Shown here in pieces: positions 58,983 to 64,000 of a DNA stretch of 64,000 nt (its first letter is position 1; each line of letters opens with the position of its first letter). The notes under the pieces were generated by a model. The model did no database searches. It was not told the DNA's origin and was given only the letters and a program-made list of their open reading frames with translations. Where the stretch lies: the NCBI RefSeq assembly GCF_029626145.1, contig NZ_JARUBJ010000002.1, forward strand, positions 2,448,501 to 2,512,500. Direction: 5' to 3'. This stretch comes from Micromonospora sp. WMMD961. Its GTDB lineage: Bacteria; Actinomycetota; Actinomycetes; Mycobacteriales; Micromonosporaceae. Both the position numbers and the translations under genes were made by a program.

Positions 58983-60422
58983 TTGCGCACTGAACGAGAG
59001 TACGTCGAGTACGCGCAGGCACGCATGCCGTGGCTGCGACGACTGGCGTACCGGCTGTGCGGGCAGTGGTCGGCCGCCGACGACCTGTTCGCCACCCTGC
59101 CGGACGATCCGCCGCCGTTGCCGCCCGGTCACCTGGACGGCGCGCTCACCCGGGCCCGCCGCTCGGTTCGGCGCCGCCGGCTCGGCGTCGCCTCGGTGTG
59201 GGTGGTCGCCGCGCTGGTCCTGGCCGTCCTGATCGTGCCCGGTGTGCAGGGTTCCGTCCAGCCGGCGGCCCCGTCGACGAGGCCGAGCCTGCCGGACCGT
59301 CTCGCCGGGTACTCACTCCTCACCAGCACCGTCGCGAAGGCTCCGCCCGGCCGCGCGATCGCCCTCTACGGCTACGGCAACGGCGAGACGTTCAGCATGT
59401 TCCAGTCACTGGTCGTCGGGGCCGACGGAAACACCTATCGGCGGGTCGACGCCAGTGAGCAGCGGAACCGGCCCTCGGCGCTCCTCGCCCCGGACGGCAC
59501 TCACGTGCTGCTCGGCGACGACCGCGGTGCGACCGACGACCTGATCCTCGAGGACCTGACCACCGGGAGGCGTCGATCCGTCCCGCTCGGCGAAGCGGTC
59601 GGCGTGCGGCTGCTGGCGTGGTCCCCCGACGGCGGTCACGTCGCGTACAGCGCGGCGCCGCTCACCAACTCCGGTGAGTTCGGCAGCGTCAACGTCGTCG
59701 AAGCCGAGGTGGCCCGCACCGGCACGCTCTGGCTGCTCGACCTGTCGACCGGACGCCGCACCCAGGTGCCGACGATCAAACCGGCGTGGACGGCGGCGTT
59801 CGCGCCGGACAGCCGCCGCCTGGCCGTGCAGGTCGGCCAGACGGCCCACCTCATCGACCTGGACGGGCGCGAGTACGGCAAGGTCCGGATCCCGGCCGGA
59901 CGTGAACTGGCGGCCGGGGTCGGCTGGTCGCCGGACGGCCGGTTCCTCGCCACCGAGCAGTGGATCACGGATGGACCGTTCAACGGCACCACCGGCGGAG
60001 ACACCGGCCGCCACGGCACCTTCCTGTGGAAGGTCGGCGACGTCGACTTCCTGCCCGTCACGGACGCCCGCACACCACCGGCGGCGGTCCAAGACGTCGT
60101 GCGGCTGCTCGGCTGGCGCTCGGCGGACACGATGGTCGTCGCGACAAGTGACTCAGCGGGTCACCTGGCCCTGGCCGAGGTGCAACTCGGCACCGGTACC
60201 CGACGGACGCTGTCCCGCTTTGACACCGGCCGTACCTGCGAGTTGGGCATGCAGAACTGCGAGGTCTTCGACCTGCACCTAGCTGCCGGCCTGCTGCCCG
60301 AGCTGACCGTCCGCGGCGCCGGCCGTCCACAGCGCGGCCCCTGGCCGACGCCGGTGAACGTCGTGTTCGCCGTCGCCGTCCTGGGTGCCGGGTACCTGCT
60401 GTGGCGTCGGACGGGTCGCTGA
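58983..60422 (+). CDS. Chimaeric protein: ECF sigma N-terminus fused to membrane WD40/anti-sigma-like protein
   Basis: A 479-residue protein starting at a TTG with GGGAGG five bases upstream. Residues 1-36 (RTEREYVEYAQARMPWLRRL, then AYRLCGQWSAADDL) are the exact start of a SigE-type ECF sigma factor, region 2.1-2.2. The sequence then switches to LFATLPDDPPPLPPGHLDGA and RRSVRRRR, the usual start of the gene that follows such sigma genes. A membrane helix (VWVVAALVLAVLIVPGV) and a seven-blade-like beta-propeller (SPDGGHVAYS, APDSRRLAVQ, SPDGRFLATE) follow, with a last membrane helix at the C-terminus. It looks like a deletion fusion of two adjacent genes that left an intact frame. Confidence 0.8.
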   Translation: MRTEREYVEYAQARMPWLRRLAYRLCGQWSAADDLFATLPDDPPPLPPGHLDGALTRARRSVRRRRLGVASVWVVAALVLAVLIVPGVQGSVQPAAPSTRPSLPDRLAGYSLLTSTVAKAPPGRAIALYGYGNGETFSMFQSLVVGADGNTYRRVDASEQRNRPSALLAPDGTHVLLGDDRGATDDLILEDLTTGRRRSVPLGEAVGVRLLAWSPDGGHVAYSAAPLTNSGEFGSVNVVEAEVARTGTLWLLDLSTGRRTQVPTIKPAWTAAFAPDSRRLAVQVGQTAHLIDLDGREYGKVRIPAGRELAAGVGWSPDGRFLATEQWITDGPFNGTTGGDTGRHGTFLWKVGDVDFLPVTDARTPPAAVQDVVRLLGWRSADTMVVATSDSAGHLALAEVQLGTGTRRTLSRFDTGRTCELGMQNCEVFDLHLAAGLLPELTVRGAGRPQRGPWPTPVNVVFAVAVLGAGYLLWRRTGR

Positions 60423-60425
60423 GCG

Positions 60426-61634
60426 CTAGCCCGTCGCCCCGACCGAGCGGTACACCTCCAGGGTCTGTCGGGCGATGGAGTCCCAGGAGAAGTGCTGCAC
60501 GGCGCGCTGCCGGCCGGCCAGGCCGAACCGCTCGGTACGCGCCGGGTCGGCGAGCAGCGTGTTGATCGCCGCCGCCAGGTCGGCCACGAAGCGGTCCGGG
60601 GCCAGTGGAGTTCCGGACCCGTCGGTGGCCTGCTCGATGGGGACCAGCAGGCCCGTCTCGTCGCCGGCGACGACCTCGGGGATGCCACCGGTGGCGGTCG
60701 CCACCACCGCCGTCTCGCAGGCCATCGCCTCCAGGTTGACGATGCCCATCGGCTCGTACACGGATGGGCAGACGAAGACCGTCGCGTGGGTGAGCACCTG
60801 GATCACCTCGGGCTTGGGCAGCATCTCCGCCACCCAGACCACGCCGGAGCGGTTGGCCCGCAGCTCCGCGACCAGTTCTTCCACCTCGGCGGCGATCTCG
60901 GCGGTGTCCGGCGCGCCGGCGAGCAGCACGAGCTGGGTCTCCGCCGGCAACTCCCGGGCCGCCCGCAGCAGGTACGGCAGCCCCTTCTGCCGGGTGATCC
61001 TGCCCACATAGACCACGCTGGGGCGGGACGGGTCGATGCCGAGCCGATCCAGCACGTCGGTGCCGGCGTCCGGGGCGTACTGCACGGTGTCGATGCCGTT
61101 GTAGACCACCCGGACCTTCGACGGGTCGATCTGCGGGTAGGCGGTCAGCACGTCGGTGCGCATCCCCCCGCTGACCGCGATGATCGCGTCGGCCGCCTCG
61201 TACGCCGTGCGCTCGATCCAGGAAGAGAGCGCGTAACCGCCGCCGAGCTGCTCGGCCTTCCACGGCCGCAGCGGTTCCAGGCTGTGCGCGGTCACCACGT
61301 GCGGCACCCCGTGCAGCAGCTTCGCGGTGTGTCCGGCCAGGTTCGCGTACCACGTGTGGCTGTGCACCACGTCGCTGCCGGCCGCGCCGGCGGCCATCTC
61401 CAGGTCCACGCCCATCGTCCGGAGCGCGGCGTTCGCGTCGGCCAGGCCGGGCGGTTCGGCGTACGCGGTGACGCCCGGCTCGGTGCGCGGCAGGCCGAAG
61501 CAGTGCACGCGTACGTCGGTGCGGCGGCGCAACTCCCGGGCCAGGTATTCGACGTGCACGCCCGCGCCGCCGTAGACCTCCGGCGGGTACTCGCGGGTGA
61601 GCAGGTCGACGCGCAGCGGGGTGGGTTCCGTCAT
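60426..61634 (-). CDS. glgM: Actinobacterial glycogen synthase / maltose-1-phosphate synthase (GlgA/GlgM)
   Basis: A GT4-fold glycosyltransferase of 402 residues. In actinobacteria this enzyme joins ADP-glucose to glucose-1-phosphate to give maltose-1-phosphate for GlgE. It starts with TREYPPEVYGGAGVHVEYL (the GGAG loop), then HSHTWYANLAGHTAKLLHG, VVYVGRITRQKGLPYLLRA, and the donor E-x7-E in CPSVYEPMGIVNLEAMACE. The ATG at 61634 has a TAGGGT hexamer upstream and may be leaderless. It is divergent from glgC (72-bp gap). The presence of glgE in this window supports the GlgM role over classical GlgA. Confidence 0.92.
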   Translation of the reverse strand: MTEPTPLRVDLLTREYPPEVYGGAGVHVEYLARELRRRTDVRVHCFGLPRTEPGVTAYAEPPGLADANAALRTMGVDLEMAAGAAGSDVVHSHTWYANLAGHTAKLLHGVPHVVTAHSLEPLRPWKAEQLGGGYALSSWIERTAYEAADAIIAVSGGMRTDVLTAYPQIDPSKVRVVYNGIDTVQYAPDAGTDVLDRLGIDPSRPSVVYVGRITRQKGLPYLLRAARELPAETQLVLLAGAPDTAEIAAEVEELVAELRANRSGVVWVAEMLPKPEVIQVLTHATVFVCPSVYEPMGIVNLEAMACETAVVATATGGIPEVVAGDETGLLVPIEQATDGSGTPLAPDRFVADLAAAINTLLADPARTERFGLAGRQRAVQHFSWDSIARQTLEVYRSVGATG

Positions 61635-61706
61635 GACCCCGCACCCTAGTGCAGAAGAGTCCCCGTACGAGTGGTGAAGTGCGACGCGGGTGGATAGCGT
61701 CGGGGC

Positions 61707-62939
61707 ATGGCTGCCAAGGTGCTCGCGATCGTCCTGGCGGGTGGGGAGGGCAAGCGCCTGATGCCGCTCACCACGGATCGGGCCAAGCCGGCCGTCCCGT
61801 TCGGCGGGATGTACCGCATGGTCGACTTCGTCCTCTCCAACCTGGCCAACGCCGGCTATCTCAAGATCGTCGTGCTGACCCAGTACAAGTCCCACTCCCT
61901 CGACCGACACATCACCAAGACCTGGCGGATGTCCACCCTGCTCGGCAACTACGTCACCCCGGTGCCCGCGCAGCAACGTCGTGGCCCGTGGTGGTTCGCC
62001 GGCTCGGCCGACGCCATCTACCAGAGCTTCAACCTCATCAACGACGAGCAGCCCGACTACGTGATCGTCTTCGGGGCCGACCACATCTACCGGATGGACC
62101 CCCGGCAGATGGTGGAGGACCACATCGCCTCCGGCGCGGCGGTCACCGTCGCCGGCATCCGCCAACCACTGTCGATGGCCGACCAGTTCGGTGTCATCGA
62201 GGTCGGCGAGGACGGTCGGAAGATCCGCGCGTTCCGCGAGAAGCCCACCGACGCGGTCGGCCTGCCCGACGCGCCGGACGAGATCTACGCCTCGATGGGC
62301 AACTACGTCTTCACCACCCGGGCGCTCTGCGAGGCGGTCGAGCGTGACGCCGCCGACAAGAGCAGCAAGCACGACATGGGCGGCAGCATCATCCCGATGC
62401 TCGTCGAGCGGGGCGAGGCCAACGTCTACGACTTCCGCGACAACGAGGTGCCGGGCAGCACCGACCGCGATCGCGGCTACTGGCGCGACGTGGGAACGCT
62501 CGACTCGTTCTACGACGCGCACATGGATCTGATCAACGTGCACCCCGTGTTCAACCTCTACAACTTCGACTGGCCGATCTACACCGAGCAGCCGCCGTGG
62601 CCGCCGGCGAAGTTCGTCCACCAGTGGGGTGAGCGGGTCGGCCGGGCGGTCGGCTCGATGGTCTCCCCGGGCGTGGTGATCTCCGGGTCGCTGGTGGAGA
62701 ACTCGATCGTGTCGCCGAAGGTCCGGGTGCACTCCTGGGCGCACGTCGAGGGCTCGGTGCTGATGGAGGGTGTGGAGATCGGCCGGCACGCGGTGGTCCG
62801 GCGGGCCATCCTGGACAAGAACGTGTTCGTCCCGGAGGGCGTCGAGATCGGCGTCGACCTGGAGAAGGACCGGCAGCGCTACACCGTCTCCGACAACGGC
62901 ATCGTGGTGATCGGCAAGGGCCAGAAGGTCGAGCCGTGA
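61707..62939 (+). CDS. glgC: Glucose-1-phosphate adenylyltransferase
   Basis: A 410-residue enzyme making ADP-glucose from ATP and glucose-1-phosphate, the regulated step of glycogen synthesis. It has the nucleotide motif LAGGEGKRLMPLTTDRAKPA, ARPWWFAGSADAIYQSFNLI-type substrate loop (here RRGPWWFAGSADAIYQ), FGADHIYRMD, DRGYWRDVGTLDS and a C-terminal left-handed beta-helix (SPKVRVHSWAHVEGSVLMEG). It ends in a typical LEKDRQRYTVSDNGIVVIGKG. The ATG has a TAGCGT -10-like hexamer just upstream. It lies 31 bp before pgm, so the two are an operon. Confidence 0.96.
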   Translation: MAAKVLAIVLAGGEGKRLMPLTTDRAKPAVPFGGMYRMVDFVLSNLANAGYLKIVVLTQYKSHSLDRHITKTWRMSTLLGNYVTPVPAQQRRGPWWFAGSADAIYQSFNLINDEQPDYVIVFGADHIYRMDPRQMVEDHIASGAAVTVAGIRQPLSMADQFGVIEVGEDGRKIRAFREKPTDAVGLPDAPDEIYASMGNYVFTTRALCEAVERDAADKSSKHDMGGSIIPMLVERGEANVYDFRDNEVPGSTDRDRGYWRDVGTLDSFYDAHMDLINVHPVFNLYNFDWPIYTEQPPWPPAKFVHQWGERVGRAVGSMVSPGVVISGSLVENSIVSPKVRVHSWAHVEGSVLMEGVEIGRHAVVRRAILDKNVFVPEGVEIGVDLEKDRQRYTVSDNGIVVIGKGQKVEP

Positions 62940-62970
62940 CCGATTCGCACTTCCCGAGGAGGATCCCGCA

Positions 62971-64000
62971 GTGACCCACCCCCGTGCCGGCCAGCCCGCC
63001 GAGCCCGCCGATCTGGTCGACGTGCCGCGCCTGGTGACCGCCTACTACGCCGAGCACCCGGATCCCACGGACCCGGCGCAGCAGGTCTCCTTCGGCACCT
63101 CCGGCCACCGCGGCTCCAGCCTGCGCAACGCGTTCAACTCCGACCACATCCTGGCGGTCACCCAGGCGCTCTGCGACTACCGGCGGGAGCAGGGGCTGGA
63201 CGGCCCGCTCTTCCTCGCCCGGGACACCCACGCGCTGTCCGCGCCGGCCGCCGTGGACGCGTTGGAGGTGCTCGCCGCCAACGGGGTCACCGTGCTGGTC
63301 GACAGCCGTGACGGCTACACCCCGACCCCGGCGCTGTCGCACGCGATCCTCACCCACAACCGGGGGCGGACCAGCGGGCTCGCCGACGGCATCGTGATCA
63401 CCCCGTCGCACAACCCGCCCGACGACGGCGGTTTCAAGTACAACCCCACCAACGGCGGTCCGGCCGACACCGACGTCACCCGGTGGATTCAGGACCGGGC
63501 CAACACCATCCTCGCCGCGGGGCTCAAGGAGGTCCGCCGGATCACCCACGCGCGGGCCAGGGCCGCGGACACCACCGGGGAGTACGACTTCCTCGCCCAC
63601 TACGTCGACGACCTGCCGGCGGTGATCGACATCGACGCGATCCGCGACGCCGGGGTGCGGATCGGAGCGGACCCGCTCGGCGGGGCGAGCGTGGCGTACT
63701 GGGGTGAGATCGCCGAGCGGCACCGGCTGGACCTGACCGTGGTCAACCCGACCGTCGACCCGACCTGGCGGTTCATGACCCTGGACGGCGACGGCAAGAT
63801 CCGGATGGACTGCTCCTCGCCGAACGCCATGGCATCACTGATCGCCGCCCGTGCCGACTACCAGATCTCCACGGGCAACGACGCGGACGCCGACCGGCAC
63901 GGCATCGTCACCCCGGACGCCGGCCTGATGAATCCCAACCACTACCTGGCGGTGGCGATCGGTCACCTGTTCCGTACCCGTACCGAATGGGGTCCGGCCG
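62971..64000 (+). CDS. pgm: Phosphoglucomutase (alpha-D-glucose phosphate-specific), 3' end outside window
   Basis: At least 343 residues of an alpha-PGM that interconverts glucose-6- and glucose-1-phosphate, supplying GlgC and GlgM. QVSFGTSGHRGSSLRNAFN lies near residue 38. The phospho-serine loop GIVITPSHNPPDDGGFKYN is near 148, and the metal loop STGNDADADRHGIV near 305. The frame is open to the last base. The GTG start has GAGGAGG about eight bases upstream. It follows glgC by 31 bp. A full-length enzyme of about 545 residues would extend some 600 bp beyond the window. Confidence 0.95.
   Translation, partial: MTHPRAGQPAEPADLVDVPRLVTAYYAEHPDPTDPAQQVSFGTSGHRGSSLRNAFNSDHILAVTQALCDYRREQGLDGPLFLARDTHALSAPAAVDALEVLAANGVTVLVDSRDGYTPTPALSHAILTHNRGRTSGLADGIVITPSHNPPDDGGFKYNPTNGGPADTDVTRWIQDRANTILAAGLKEVRRITHARARAADTTGEYDFLAHYVDDLPAVIDIDAIRDAGVRIGADPLGGASVAYWGEIAERHRLDLTVVNPTVDPTWRFMTLDGDGKIRMDCSSPNAMASLIAARADYQISTGNDADADRHGIVTPDAGLMNPNHYLAVAIGHLFRTRTEWGPA

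Overview
The window is very GC-rich (third codon positions almost all G or C) and rich in GTG and TTG starts. It carries an actinobacterial GlgE-type glycogen route, 13E12-family HNH and WD40/anti-sigma-like genes, and an actinobacterial c-di-AMP riboswitch. This points to a filamentous actinomycete, most likely Micromonospora or a close relative (Micromonosporaceae). It looks chromosomal. No tRNA, rRNA, CRISPR array or IS transposase was seen. The one clear mobile element is a group II intron.

Layout. (1) 0.25-4.8 kb: a topoisomerase IV-like pair (parE, parC). (2) 5.0-21.9 kb: a DNA-repair dioxygenase with a LexA-like box, then a nonulosonic-acid island. The minus-strand operon pseB-pseC-(282 aa protein)-(methyltransferase)-spsF/pseF-pseG, plus pseH and pseI nearby, gives every step from UDP-GlcNAc to a CMP-activated pseudaminic-acid-type sugar. 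Between pseH and pseI sits a four-gene operon: acyl carrier protein, AMP-forming ligase, SDR and a minimal phosphopantetheinyl-transferase-like protein. A GT-C-like membrane protein, a GT2 and an acyltransferase-3 complete the island. (3) 22-25.8 kb: small exported or membrane proteins, then a c-di-AMP riboswitch ahead of a secreted C39-type peptidase, and an alpha/beta hydrolase. (4) 25.8-35.9 kb: a wall-teichoic-acid-like locus with two membrane-anchored CDP-glycerol/ribitol-type polymerases, a fused CDP-ribitol synthase (cytidylyltransferase plus SDR), a TagGH-type ABC exporter, a TetR regulator and a large polytopic protein. (5) 36-46.9 kb: a mixed housekeeping region with DUF952, a two-component system, a TAXI binding protein, YaaA, a GT-C protein, App1 phosphatase, a cyclase-family hydrolase and a small duplicated membrane-protein cluster. 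(6) 47-51.3 kb: glgB and glgE. (7) 51.3-57.7 kb: a decayed stretch with inverted repeats, two regulator remnants, a TetR/SnoaL/NmrA cassette, and an HNH gene split inside its HNH motif by a 2,150-bp group II intron. (8) 57.7-64 kb: a hexanucleotide repeat, a myo-inositol-phosphate-synthase-like gene, a sigma/WD40 chimaera, then glgM (minus) facing away from glgC and pgm (plus).

How the genes work together. pgm, glgC, glgM, glgE and glgB together make glucose-1-P, ADP-glucose, maltose-1-P, linear alpha-1,4-glucan and branched glucan, split over two loci 10 kb apart. The pse genes and the teichoic-acid genes are both cell-surface polymer systems and are the best place to look for new chemistry. 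The carrier-protein cassette could feed an unusual acyl group into the pse pathway, but that is inference.

Most intergenic gaps at gene ends hold long imperfect inverted repeats of about 61-85 bp. At least three of them share one arm consensus, and one is flanked by C-rich/G-rich arms. They look like dispersed REP-like or bidirectional terminator elements. All function calls come from reading translations and motifs; no database search was run.
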